64,000 nucleotides of DNA from Bradyrhizobium hereditatis (GTDB taxonomy: Bacteria > Pseudomonadota > Alphaproteobacteria > Rhizobiales > Xanthobacteraceae): positions 1 to 64,000 of the forward strand of contig NZ_JAGKJK010000008.1 in the NCBI RefSeq assembly GCF_020329435.1, written 5' to 3'. The translations under genes and the position numbers were made by a program. The notes below the pieces were generated by a model. That model was not told the origin of the DNA. It made no database searches and saw nothing but the letters and a program-made list of their open reading frames with translations. Below, one piece after another: positions 1-8,256 of this stretch; position 1 is the first letter of the stretch, and each line of letters starts with the position of its first letter.

Positions 1-59
1 ACGGAGGCCAGAGGAATTCGGCTCCGGGGAGATCGCGGCATAAGCCGTCAAACCATTGC

Positions 60-167
60 GCAGGGAATGCCGGAGTGCTTCGGCTGTACCTGTATGCTCG
101 TGTGCGTTTTGCTTTGCGCATATTGCACACGAGACCGCGGGTGCAGCGTGCACCCGGCATTCCCTGC
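60..167. repeat. Palindromic intergenic repeat, type A
   Basis: Arms GCAGGGAATGCCGG at 60-73 and its exact reverse complement at 154-167 enclose about 80 nt. The short ORFs that cross it on both strands look repeat-derived and are not called as genes. I believe this kind of element is dispersed in Bradyrhizobium-type genomes, but I see only one copy here. Confidence 0.6.
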
Positions 168-248
168 TCCCTCTCGTTGGGGAGACAAGTTTTCTTGGCA
201 AAGCTCGGACGCAAGTCGCGTCGCGAGAACGCCGGCACACATTCACCT

Positions 249-350
249 GTCATCGTCCGCGAAGGCGGACGATCCAGTATTCCAGAGGCAGCAGTGATGG
301 AACCGATGAGCCGCGGCGTGCTGGATCCCCCGCATGCGCGGGGGATGACG
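249..350. repeat. Intergenic repeat, type B (GTCAT...ATGAC ends)
   Basis: The element has complementary GTCATC and GATGAC ends with internal GC hairpins (tccgcgaaggcgga, and cccccgcatgcgcggggg). It is built like the elements at 42719-42818 and 19691-19740, which share the 'gaaggcgg...atccagta' core. It is non-coding. Confidence 0.6.
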
Positions 351-376
351 ATCGAGTGTTGGGTTGCTGTTGCCGC

Positions 377-430
377 GTCATTGCGAGCCAACGGGGCGCG
401 CATTCGCGCGACCCGTTGGCTCGCAATGAC
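377..430. repeat. REP-like palindrome, type C
   Basis: Perfect 19-bp arms GTCATTGCGAGCCAACGGG (377-395) and its complement (412-430) flank a 16-nt GC-rich loop. The GTCATTGCGAG end recurs at 19759, 48081, 49861 (one-base variant) and 51949, so this is a dispersed family. The stretch 1-611 contains no gene I can support. Confidence 0.75.
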
Positions 431-583
431 CCGGAGGGGCTGTGGCGTAACGGACACCCCGCATGTGTGGGATAGGAAATGCAATTGGGCCCGCGTCAAA
501 ATCTTCCACGCTACGCGGTCCGCACCCCGCCAGCCGCTAGTAACGCCCATGTGAGAGCCATCCTTTCAATCGCCCTTTGACAA

Positions 584-601
584 TGACTGACCAGTCAGTC
601 A
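584..601. promoter_or_regulatory. Palindromic operator ahead of the TetR gene
   Basis: TGACTGAC-CA-GTCAGTCA is a perfect 8+8 bp inverted repeat with a 2-bp centre, ending 10 bp before the TetR start codon. TetR regulators usually bind palindromes of this size next to their own gene, so autoregulation of the whole efflux operon is the simplest reading. Confidence 0.75.
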
Positions 602-611
602 TAATTAAAAC

Positions 612-1325
612 ATGACAAATGTAGCCGCCAAAAACCCGCGAAAAATCGCCGTCAAAGCGACCAGTCGCCGAGCCGGCGCGAAGGCATCGGCCAGATCGAA
701 CCTGCCGCCCAAACCCGCCTCCAACCGCGCCGAACGCGCGGCCGAGCGGCGCGGGGCGATCATCGAGGCGGCGATGGACGAGTTCATCGCGCGCGGATTT
801 GCGGCGACGCGGCTTGACGACATCGCCAAGCGCGCTGGCGTCGCCAAGGGCACGATCTACCTGCACTTCAAGGACAAGGAATCGATGTTCGAGGAACTGA
901 TCCGCACCGCCATCGTTCCGCTGGTTGTGCGCCTCAGTTCGACGCCGCCGCCGCCCGGTGCATCGGTTCGCGACATGGTGGAGCTGTTCGCGCAAAACTT
1001 CATCAAGGAGGTTGCAAGCACACGGCGCGGCGATCTCGTGCGGCTGATCGTGGCGGAGGGGCCACGATTTCCAGCCGTGGCCGACTTCTACTATCGCGAG
1101 GTGGTGACGCGGGGGCTTACCGGAATGCGCGCGCTCATCGAACTCGGCATCAACAGGGGCGAGATCAAACAGAAGAACCTGGCGCAGTTTCCCCAGATCA
1201 TGGTCGCGCCCGCGCTGATCGCCGTGATCTGGCAGAGCCTGTTCGGCAGGCACGCGCCGCTGGATGCGATCGCGATGTTTCGCGTGCATCTCGATCTGAT
1301 TTTTGGCGAGCGGAGAATGGCATGA
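612..1325 (+). CDS. TetR/AcrR family transcriptional regulator
   Basis: The 237-residue protein has a basic, Ala-rich N-terminal extension of about 45 residues. A typical TetR helix-turn-helix follows at roughly 46-92, including GVAKGTIYLHF and the 'FIARGFAATRLDDIAKRAG' recognition region. The C-terminal half is a helical ligand-binding/dimer domain. It is the first gene of an operon: its stop overlaps the start of the HlyD-type gene, and the ATPase and permease follow. A perfect palindrome lies just upstream. By analogy it represses its own efflux operon until an inducer binds; the inducer cannot be read from the sequence. Confidence 0.9.
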   Translation: MTNVAAKNPRKIAVKATSRRAGAKASARSNLPPKPASNRAERAAERRGAIIEAAMDEFIARGFAATRLDDIAKRAGVAKGTIYLHFKDKESMFEELIRTAIVPLVVRLSSTPPPPGASVRDMVELFAQNFIKEVASTRRGDLVRLIVAEGPRFPAVADFYYREVVTRGLTGMRALIELGINRGEIKQKNLAQFPQIMVAPALIAVIWQSLFGRHAPLDAIAMFRVHLDLIFGERRMA

Positions 1326-2107
1326 CTTCGTCGCGAACGATAACGATCCTGGCCGCGCTGGCGCTTGCCGCTACGCTCGCGGGCTGCAAGGAGCGCCGGG
1401 ATCCGGGCTTTCAGGGCTGGGTGGAGGCCGACATGATTTTTGTCAGCCCCGATGAAACCGGCCGCGTCACCAAGCTCAACGTGCGCGAGGGCGACGAGGT
1501 CAAGCCTGGCGATCACCTCTATTCGGTCGACGACGATCTGCAACTGGCGGACCTCAACCAGAACAAGGCGACGCTCGCGAATGCGCAACAGACCTATGAC
1601 CGCGCGGCGTCGCTGAGCAAGACCGGCTCCGGCACGCAGGCCAATCTCGATTCCGCGACCTCGGCGTTGCGCGTGGCGGAAGCCCGCGTCAACACATCCC
1701 AGACGCGGCTGGCGCGGCGGCGCGGCTTTGCGCCGGTCGGTGGCACCATCCAGCAGATCTATTTCCGCGAAGGCGAGATGGTACCGGCGCAGCGGCCGGT
1801 GCTGTCGATCATGCCGCCCGGCAACATGAAGGTCCGCTTCTTCGTACCGGAGACCGAACTGCCGAAGCTTGCGATCGGCGATGAGGTGAGGGTGACCTGC
1901 GACAATTGCGCGCCCGATCTCACCGCGAAGATCTATTTCATCGCGACGACGGCGGAATATACCCCGCCGGTCATCTACAGCCTCGATGAACGCAACAAGC
2001 TGGTTTACCTGATCCAGGCGCGGCCGAGCCGGCCCGACGCACTGCGTGTTGGTCAGCCGGTCAGCATATTCCTCAATCCCCGGACGCCGGTGGCGGACAA
2101 GCGATGA
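1322..2107 (+). CDS. HlyD-family membrane fusion lipoprotein (YbhG-like)
   Basis: The 261-residue periplasmic adaptor links an inner-membrane exporter to the outer membrane. The N-terminus is a lipoprotein signal with lipobox LAGC (Cys22). It is followed by the lipoyl-like strand region (VSPDETGRVTKLNVREGDEV), a short coiled-coil hairpin around residues 75-125, and a second lipoyl half with the beta-barrel. At 261 residues it is shorter than RND adaptors and comparable to YbhG-type ABC adaptors. The start ATG overlaps the TetR stop by 4 nt, and its own stop overlaps the ATPase start by 4 nt, indicating translational coupling. Confidence 0.88.
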   Translation: MTSSRTITILAALALAATLAGCKERRDPGFQGWVEADMIFVSPDETGRVTKLNVREGDEVKPGDHLYSVDDDLQLADLNQNKATLANAQQTYDRAASLSKTGSGTQANLDSATSALRVAEARVNTSQTRLARRRGFAPVGGTIQQIYFREGEMVPAQRPVLSIMPPGNMKVRFFVPETELPKLAIGDEVRVTCDNCAPDLTAKIYFIATTAEYTPPVIYSLDERNKLVYLIQARPSRPDALRVGQPVSIFLNPRTPVADKR

Positions 2108-3048
2108 ATGCAGCGCCTGCATCAGCACCCGATATTGCCATCAATGTCGAGGGCCTTTCGAAGTCGTTCGGCGGCCGCGAGGTCGTGCATGATCTCTCGA
2201 TGCAGGTGAAGCGCGGCTCGATCTACGGCTTCCTCGGACCCAACGGCTCCGGCAAGACCACGACCATTCGCATGCTGTGCGGGCTGCTGACACCGGATTC
2301 CGGCGAGGGCACGTGTCTCGGCTACGACATCCGGCGCGACGCCGACAAGATCAAGCGCCAGGTCGGCTACATGACCCAGCGCTTCAGCCTGTATCAGGAT
2401 CTCTCGGTGCGCGAGAACCTCGAATTCGTCGCGCGGCTCTACGGCCTGCGCGACGCGCGGAGCGCGGCACGCGACATGATCCAGCGCATCGGCCTCAACG
2501 GCCGCGAGGAGCAGCTCGCCGGCGAGCTTTCAGGCGGCTGGAAGCAGCGGCTGGCGCTCGGCGCCTGCACGCTGCCCAATCCGCGATTGCTGCTGCTGGA
2601 CGAGCCGACGGCCGGCGTCGATCCGAAGGCGCGGCGCGACTTCTGGAACGAGATCCACGCGCTCGCAGCCGATGGGCTGACGGTGCTGGTCTCGACCCAC
2701 TACATGGACGAGGCCGAGCGCTGTCACGAGATCGCGTACATCGCCTATGGCCACCTGTTGGCGCACGGCACGGTGGACGAGGTGATTGCGAAATCCGCGC
2801 TGTCGACCTGGACAGTCTCCGGCGACGACCTCAACGGGCTTGCGGCCGAACTCGCCGGCAAACCCGGCGTTGACATGGTGGCGCCGTTCGGCACCAGCCT
2901 GCACGTCTCCGGGCGCGACAAGGCCGCGCTTGAGGCAACCATCGCCCCTTATCGCGACAAGAGAGGATGGCGCTGGGAGGACAGCGAGCCATCGCTGGAA
3001 GACGTGTTCATCGATCTCATGAACCGCTCAAAGGACAATTTCCAATGA
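2104..3048 (+). CDS. ABC-2 type exporter ATP-binding protein
   Basis: The 314-residue protein has a single nucleotide-binding domain: Walker A GPNGSGKTT at about 45-53, Q-loop region YMTQRFSLY, signature LSGGWKQRL, Walker B LLLLDEPTAGVD and switch His in STHYMDEAE. The C-terminal 80 residues form the extension seen in drug/lipid ABC-2 ATPases. It resembles one half of the YbhF ATPase. It should power the permease encoded immediately downstream, whose start overlaps this stop. The substrate is unknown; drug or lipid-like compounds are typical for such HlyD/ABC-2 sets. Confidence 0.92.
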   Translation: MNAAPASAPDIAINVEGLSKSFGGREVVHDLSMQVKRGSIYGFLGPNGSGKTTTIRMLCGLLTPDSGEGTCLGYDIRRDADKIKRQVGYMTQRFSLYQDLSVRENLEFVARLYGLRDARSAARDMIQRIGLNGREEQLAGELSGGWKQRLALGACTLPNPRLLLLDEPTAGVDPKARRDFWNEIHALAADGLTVLVSTHYMDEAERCHEIAYIAYGHLLAHGTVDEVIAKSALSTWTVSGDDLNGLAAELAGKPGVDMVAPFGTSLHVSGRDKAALEATIAPYRDKRGWRWEDSEPSLEDVFIDLMNRSKDNFQ

Positions 3049-4211
3049 GTGCAACCGATGCTGCCAGCCAAGATCGCGGCGTGCCGGAGCCTGCTTTCGG
3101 TTTCTGGCGGCGCAGCTACGCCATGCTGGTGAAAGAGTTCATCCAGCTCCGCCGCGACCGCGTCTCGTTTGCGATGATCGTGATGATACCGGTCATGCAG
3201 CTATTGCTGTTTGGCTACGCCATCAACACCACGCCGCGCCATCTGCCGACGGCGGTATTGATCCAGGAAGACAGCGACCTGGCGCGCTCGGTGCTGAAGG
3301 CGTTGGAGAACACTCGCTACTTCCGCTTTACCCGGGAGGTGCACAGCGTCGCCGAGTTCGACGAACTCCTGCAGTCCGGCAAGGTGCTGTTCGGGGTCGA
3401 GATCCCGCGCGGCTTCGAGCGGGCGGTGCGGCGCGGCGACCGCCCGGCGCTGCTTGTCGCGGCCGATGCGACCGATCCGGTTGCTGCCGGTTCTGCGCTC
3501 GGCACGCTTGGCGCGGTCGTGCAGACCGCGCTCGCGCACGACGTCCACATCGGCGATCCGCCGCAGCTTCCGTTCGAGATCAGGGCGCATGCCCGCTACA
3601 ACCCGGCCGCGGAATCGCGGCTCAATATCGTGCCGGGCCTCGTCGGCACCATCCTCACCATGACGATGCTGATCTTCACCGCGCTGTCGGTGACGCGCGA
3701 GATCGAGCGCGGCACCATGGAGAGCCTCTTGTCGATGCCGATCAAGCCGGTAGAGGTGATGTTCGGCAAGATCATTCCTTACGTGATCGTCGGCTTCATC
3801 CAGGCTTCGCTCATCGTCAGCATCGGTGTGCTGCTGTTCGGAGTGCCCATCCTCGGCAGCGTGACACTGCTGGCCTTGCTGACAACGCTGTTCATCACCA
3901 CCAACCTGTCGATCGGCTATACCTTCTCGACCATCGTGCAGAACCAGTTGCAGGCGATGCAGATGTCGATGATGTTCTTCCTGCCCAGCATTCTTCTGTC
4001 CGGATTCATGTTTCCATTCGCCGGCATGCCGGTCTGGGCGCAATATCTCGGCGAGGCTCTGCCGCTCACCCATTACATCCGCATCGTCCGCGCCATCATG
4101 CTGAAGGGCGCTGATCCTTCCAACCTGCAATACGACACGATTGCACTCATTGTACTGATGCTGGTGGCGATGACGATCGCCGTGACGCGCTTCCGTCGCA
4201 CGCTCGATTGA
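3045..4211 (+). CDS. ABC-2 type exporter permease
   Basis: The 388-residue membrane protein starts at the ATG overlapping the ATPase stop (ATGA); a longer in-frame reading from 2967 lies inside the ATPase gene and is not needed. Architecture: a transmembrane helix near residues 45-65 (MIPVMQLLLFGYAINTTPRH), a large periplasmic domain, then about five helices with the conserved motif 'REIERGTMESLLSMPI', typical of YbhS/YbhR permeases. YbhF-type systems carry two permeases and a double ATPase. Here there is one of each, so the transporter is probably homodimeric. Last gene of the operon. Confidence 0.9.
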   Translation: MSATDAASQDRGVPEPAFGFWRRSYAMLVKEFIQLRRDRVSFAMIVMIPVMQLLLFGYAINTTPRHLPTAVLIQEDSDLARSVLKALENTRYFRFTREVHSVAEFDELLQSGKVLFGVEIPRGFERAVRRGDRPALLVAADATDPVAAGSALGTLGAVVQTALAHDVHIGDPPQLPFEIRAHARYNPAAESRLNIVPGLVGTILTMTMLIFTALSVTREIERGTMESLLSMPIKPVEVMFGKIIPYVIVGFIQASLIVSIGVLLFGVPILGSVTLLALLTTLFITTNLSIGYTFSTIVQNQLQAMQMSMMFFLPSILLSGFMFPFAGMPVWAQYLGEALPLTHYIRIVRAIMLKGADPSNLQYDTIALIVLMLVAMTIAVTRFRRTLD

Positions 4212-4227
4212 GGTTATACATTTCGTA

Positions 4228-4326
4228 GTCATTCCGGGCGATGCGCAGCATCGAACTATGATGTGCTATAGCACATCTGAGAATCTCGAGATTCCGGGTT
4301 CACGCTGACGCGTGCCCCGGAATGAC
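4228..4326. repeat. Intergenic repeat, type D
   Basis: The element runs from GTCATTCCGGGCGATGCG to GCCCCGGAATGAC, with the core 'gaatctcgagattccgggttc'. A second copy sits at 34904-35006 with the same core and ends. It forms a long hairpin and occupies nearly the whole gap between the efflux operon and the cyclase gene. Confidence 0.75.
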
Positions 4327-4337
4327 AAGGGGCTTCG

Positions 4338-5645
4338 ATGGCAGGGTTCTGGGGCAAGGGGAAGAGCGACCAAGACACGGAAGTGTCGCCTGATTTCCAG
4401 CGCGCGTTGACACAGGAAGTGATGGCGACCGAGTTGCTCCGCATCAAGGCGCTGATCGGAACGACCGTCCTGTTGGCCGGCATACTCTGGACCGTCTACC
4501 TCCTCGCGCCCGAGAAGGTGAGCCAGATTTGGCACGGCAATCTCAAGCCGCACTATCTCTATTCGGTCATGGTGCCGTTCATCCTGTTCGAACTCTGGGT
4601 GCATGGCGCGATCACCCGGCACATGCGTCAGGGCCGTGATCTGCCCTTGTTCCGGCGCTATCTCGGTGCGCTGATCGAGACGTCGATGCCGACGGTTGCG
4701 CTGGCGCTGCACATCAACAGTATGGGATCGGTCGCCGCGCTCGGCTTCGTGGTCCCGATGACCTATTTCATCTTCATCATCCTCTCCACGCTGCGGCTGG
4801 ATTTCTGGCTCTCCACCTTCACCGGTTTCGTCGCGGCGGCGGAGCTGTTTGCAATGGCGATTTTCTATCACCCCGATCCCAGTCAGGAGGCCAGCGTCTT
4901 CTATCACGCCGCACGCAGCCTGATCCTCCTGGTCTGCGGCGTGCTCGCCGGCGCCGTCGGGCACCAGTTGCGGCGGCAGTTCGAAAAGAGCATCAAGGCC
5001 GCCACGGCGCGCGATCGCATCACCAACCTGTTCGGCCAGCACGTCTCGCCACAGGTGGTTGAACGCCTGATGGCCGAGGGCACCAAGACCGACAGCGACA
5101 TCCGCCGCGTTGCCGTCATGTTCGTCGATTTCCGCAGCTTCACCGCAGGCGCGCGCAGCCGCACGCCGCAGGAGGTGGTGGAGCGGCTCGACGGCGCCTT
5201 TGCCGTGCTGGTCGATATTCTTGATCGGCACGGCGGCATCGTGAATAAATTTCTGGGCGACGGATTCCTGGCGTTGTTTGGCGCGCCGCTGGAAGCGCCG
5301 GACCCGGCGCACCGGGCGGTCGCAGCAGCGCGCGAAATGCTGGAAGCCAATGAACGGGCCAACGAGGCGACGAGCTGGCCGCTGCGCATCGGCATCGGCA
5401 TTCACCTCGGCGAAGTCGTCGCTGGCAGCATCGGCTCGCCGCGGCGCAAGGAATACACAGTGATCGGCGACACCGTGAACTTTGCCTCGCGGCTTGAAGC
5501 GCTCAACAAGGACTTCAATACACAATTCCTGATCTCGGAAGCGGTTCGCGATGCGCTCGGCGACGCCTGTGGCGATGCCGTCGCACTCGGTGAGGTCGAG
5601 GTCAGGGGCTATGAGCGGCCGATGGCCGTGTGGCGGCTGGGATAA
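4338..5645 (+). CDS. Membrane-bound class III adenylate/guanylate cyclase
   Basis: The 435-residue protein should make cAMP or cGMP at the inner membrane. Residues about 40-210 hold roughly five or six hydrophobic helices. A short linker (ARDRITNLFGQHVSPQVVERL) follows, then a class III cyclase domain from about 250. Metal-binding aspartates lie in VMFVDFRSFT and FLGDGFLALFG, and the purine/transition-state region is EYTVIGDTVNFASRLE. It starts at the ATG 12 nt after repeat D and ends just before the PhzF-like gene. A second cyclase (CHASE2 type) lies at 13363-15258. Confidence 0.9.
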   Translation: MAGFWGKGKSDQDTEVSPDFQRALTQEVMATELLRIKALIGTTVLLAGILWTVYLLAPEKVSQIWHGNLKPHYLYSVMVPFILFELWVHGAITRHMRQGRDLPLFRRYLGALIETSMPTVALALHINSMGSVAALGFVVPMTYFIFIILSTLRLDFWLSTFTGFVAAAELFAMAIFYHPDPSQEASVFYHAARSLILLVCGVLAGAVGHQLRRQFEKSIKAATARDRITNLFGQHVSPQVVERLMAEGTKTDSDIRRVAVMFVDFRSFTAGARSRTPQEVVERLDGAFAVLVDILDRHGGIVNKFLGDGFLALFGAPLEAPDPAHRAVAAAREMLEANERANEATSWPLRIGIGIHLGEVVAGSIGSPRRKEYTVIGDTVNFASRLEALNKDFNTQFLISEAVRDALGDACGDAVALGEVEVRGYERPMAVWRLG

Positions 5646-5659
5646 GAGGGAGTATTGAA

Positions 5660-6574
5660 ATGAACCGGCGTTACGTCACCGTCGATGTGTTCACCGATCG
5701 CGCCTTCGGCGGCAATCCGCTTGCCGTGGTGCTCGATGCTGGCGGGCTGTCGACCGAGCAGATGCAGGCGATAGCCAGAGAATTCAATTATTCGGAGACG
5801 ACCTTCGTGCTGCCGCCGCGCGACCCCGCACACGACGCGCAGGTTCGCATCTTCACGGTGAACCGCGAGATACCCTTCGCCGGCCATCCCAATGTCGGCA
5901 CCGCCTTCGTGCTGGCGACGCAGGCCGCAAAGCCGCCGGCGCGGCTGTTGTTCGAGGAGGGGGCTGGCCTCGTGCCGGTCGAGGTTGCGACCGAGCAGGG
6001 CAGGGTTGCCAGCACCGAATTCACGGCGCCGCAGCCGCTGAAGCGGATGTCGCAAGTCAGCGCCGAGCAGGCGGCGGCGCTGCTTTCGCTCTCGGCGAGC
6101 GACGTGCGAACCGACCGGCACCCGCCGCAGGTCATCTCGGTGGGGCTGTCGTTCATCGCTGTCGAACTCGCTTCGCGCGATGCGCTGCGGCGGGCGAAGC
6201 CGGATGCAGCGGCATTCGAAAGGACATTTCCATGCGACGGCAGCGATGCGGTCTATTTCTACACCCGCGACGTGCCATCTGACGAAAAGCCCTGCGACCT
6301 TCAGGCGCGGATGTTCCATCCCGGCTCGAGCGGCTTGTCCGAAGATCCCGCGACCGGCAGCGCAACGGCGGCCGCGACAGCGCTGCTCGCCGATCTCGAC
6401 GATACAAAAGACGGCGAACTGAGATTGAAGATCGGGCAGGGAGTCGACATGGGCCGGCCGAGCCTGTTGCTGACGCGCGTCCGCAAGCAGAACGGCAAGA
6501 TCACTTCCATTCATGTCGGCGGCGCTTGCGTGAAGATGATGGAGGGAACGTTCCGGCTTGAAGGGAAGGAGTGA
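5660..6574 (+). CDS. PhzF family isomerase/epimerase-like protein
   Basis: The 304-residue protein has the two-lobed diaminopimelate-epimerase-like fold. Visible PhzF features are the opening 'YVTVDVFTDRAFGGNPLAVV', the catalytic-Glu loop FNYSETTFVLPP, the FTVNREIPFAGHPNVGTAFV motif and the late 'EDPATGSATAA' loop. The ATG at 5660 is preceded by GAGGGAG, which supports it over an in-frame start at 5630 inside the cyclase gene. No phenazine genes are nearby, so a role in phenazine synthesis is not implied. The true substrate is unknown. Confidence 0.88.
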   Translation: MNRRYVTVDVFTDRAFGGNPLAVVLDAGGLSTEQMQAIAREFNYSETTFVLPPRDPAHDAQVRIFTVNREIPFAGHPNVGTAFVLATQAAKPPARLLFEEGAGLVPVEVATEQGRVASTEFTAPQPLKRMSQVSAEQAAALLSLSASDVRTDRHPPQVISVGLSFIAVELASRDALRRAKPDAAAFERTFPCDGSDAVYFYTRDVPSDEKPCDLQARMFHPGSSGLSEDPATGSATAAATALLADLDDTKDGELRLKIGQGVDMGRPSLLLTRVRKQNGKITSIHVGGACVKMMEGTFRLEGKE

Positions 6575-6580
6575 CGGCTT

Positions 6581-6660
6581 CGTAGCCCGGATGAGCGAAG
6601 CGACATCCGGGACAAACACGAGCACCGGCCCCGGATATCGCTGCGCTCATCCGGGCTACG
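6581..6660. repeat. Inverted repeat, type E (GTAGCCCGGATGAG family)
   Basis: Arms CGTAGCCCGGATGAGCG (6581-6597) and the exact complement (6644-6660) are 17 bp each. It lies between the convergent phzF-like and DUF488 genes and could end transcription from both sides. Confidence 0.75.
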
Positions 6661-6664
6661 AGCC

Positions 6665-7129
6665 CTAAACCTGCGGCGCCACCAGGTTCTCCACCTTCAC
6701 GCCCTCGCGCTCCTCGATGATCTCTGCGATCCATTGCCGGTGACAATGGGAATGATCGCGCTCATAGCAGAGAATGCAAACCGGACCCGATTGCTTGACC
6801 AGCGCCGACAGCTCGTCGAGCTCCTCTTTCGCCTGGGCCGTCTTCAGATGCTTGGAATAAATCCTATGCAGCAGATCGAACTTGCCGCTGCGCGCCGCCT
6901 CGCGGCCCTCCTTCGGCGTGCCCAGCCCCTTGAGGTGCAGGTAAGAGATGCCGCGCTCATCGAGCCCGGCCGCGAGTTGATTCTTGGAGAAGCCCGGCCG
7001 CCGCGACGACGCCACGGCGCGCACGTCAACCAAAAGCTTGACGCCAGCCTCCTCCAATTCGTCGAGCACCGCCTTGGCCGGCGTCTGCTCGTAACCGATG
7101 GTGAAGAGGCGTTTGGTCTTGCGGGCCAT
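6665..7129 (-). CDS. DUF488 family protein
   Basis: The 154-residue protein belongs to the small DUF488 family. Its marks are the opening 'LFTIGYEQTP', the motif VDVRAVASSRRPGFSKNQL and the late 'VCILCYERDHSHCHRQWIAE', which carries clustered Cys/His residues. Biochemical function is not established for the family. I chose the ATG at 7129 (MARKTKR) because family members begin close to the TIGY motif; the frame is open 84 nt further. It is divergent from the Bug/TctC gene. Confidence 0.85.
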   Translation of the reverse strand: MARKTKRLFTIGYEQTPAKAVLDELEEAGVKLLVDVRAVASSRRPGFSKNQLAAGLDERGISYLHLKGLGTPKEGREAARSGKFDLLHRIYSKHLKTAQAKEELDELSALVKQSGPVCILCYERDHSHCHRQWIAEIIEEREGVKVENLVAPQV

Positions 7130-7272
7130 GTCGATATCCGGTGCGCTGATCTGTCGCCAGGAAGCTAGGGCAGCGCTGACATGATTTCCATATCCCGCGT
7201 TGCCGCCGGGCACCGCCTATCGCATAGTCCCTGGAAAGAGCCTGTTGAAGGCCTGATCTGCCAGGGGGGAAT

Positions 7273-8247
7273 ATGATGAACCGATTTTGCCGGACGCTCA
7301 GATGGCTGCTCACGCTGCTCGTATGCGGCATCGCCGCGGCGCACGCCCAGTCCGGCTATCCCGACCGCCCGGTAAAGATCATCGTCCCGATCGGCCCCGG
7401 CGGCAGCTACGACCTGGTCGGGCGGCAGCTTGCGGATGCGCTATCGAAGCGGATGGGGCAGGCCTTCGTGGTCGAGAACAAGCCGGGCGCCGGCACCGTT
7501 GTCGGTACGCAGGCGGCCAGCCAGAGCGAGCCGGACGGCTATACGCTGGTGGTCGGCGGCCTCTCCAACATGGCCTTCAACTCGGCGCTCTACTCCAAGC
7601 TCGGTTACGATCCGCGCAAGGACTTCGTGCCGGTCGCGCTGATCTACAAGTTCGGTTACGTCATGGTCGGCCGCAAGGATCTGCCGCACGCCAAATTGCA
7701 CGACATCGTCGCAGCGGCGAAAGCTAGCCCGGGCTCGATCTCCGTAGCGACGGCCGGCGTCGGTACCGGCCAGCACCTGGTGGCGGCCGCGTTCATGAAG
7801 GCGGCAGGCGTGAAATTCCAGGAGATACCCTACAAGGGTTCGCCGCCGGCCTTCACCGATCTGCTCGCCGGCCGCATCGACCTGTTTTTCGATTCGATCG
7901 CCGCGGGATTGCCTTACGTGCAATCAGGCCAGGCGCGGGGCATTGCCGTCTTGTCGTCGAAGCGCAGCCCGCTGGCGCCTGACGTGCCGACCATGTCTGA
8001 AGCCGGCGTTTCCGGCCTCGATGTCGACTCCTGGCTCGGCATATTCGCACCGGCCAAGACCCCGCCCGAGGTCATTACAAAACTGCGTCGGGAAATCCGG
8101 GCCTCGCTGCCCGAACTCAAGGAGCGCTTTGAGAAGAGTGGTGGCGAGGTGTGGGATCTCGCCGACGACAAGCTCGACGCCTTCGTCGCGTCCGAATATG
8201 AGAGCTGGACAAAACTGATTCGCGAGGCCGCGATAAAGCTCGACTGA
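7273..8247 (+). CDS. Bug/TctC family tripartite tricarboxylate transporter binding protein
   Basis: The 324-residue periplasmic solute receptor has a Sec signal peptide ending near AAHAQS (about residue 26). The family motif 'YPDRPVKIIVPIGPGGSYD' follows, with later PYKGSPPAFTDLLAGRIDLFF. Such proteins capture carboxylates or related small acids for TctAB-type transporters. No tctA or tctB is present nearby, which is common for this family. It starts at tandem ATGATG preceded by a purine-rich GGGGGAA. It ends 9 nt from the convergent DUF72 gene. Confidence 0.9.
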   Translation: MMNRFCRTLRWLLTLLVCGIAAAHAQSGYPDRPVKIIVPIGPGGSYDLVGRQLADALSKRMGQAFVVENKPGAGTVVGTQAASQSEPDGYTLVVGGLSNMAFNSALYSKLGYDPRKDFVPVALIYKFGYVMVGRKDLPHAKLHDIVAAAKASPGSISVATAGVGTGQHLVAAAFMKAAGVKFQEIPYKGSPPAFTDLLAGRIDLFFDSIAAGLPYVQSGQARGIAVLSSKRSPLAPDVPTMSEAGVSGLDVDSWLGIFAPAKTPPEVITKLRREIRASLPELKERFEKSGGEVWDLADDKLDAFVASEYESWTKLIREAAIKLD

Positions 8248-8256
8248 GCACCTCGG

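Noticed and set aside
48..554. Several short ORFs on both strands at the window start
   Set aside because: They are translations of palindromic repeats, with no ribosome site or coding-like composition.
5660..6574. Phenazine biosynthesis role for the PhzF-like gene
   Set aside because: No other phenazine gene is nearby and the family is broad.
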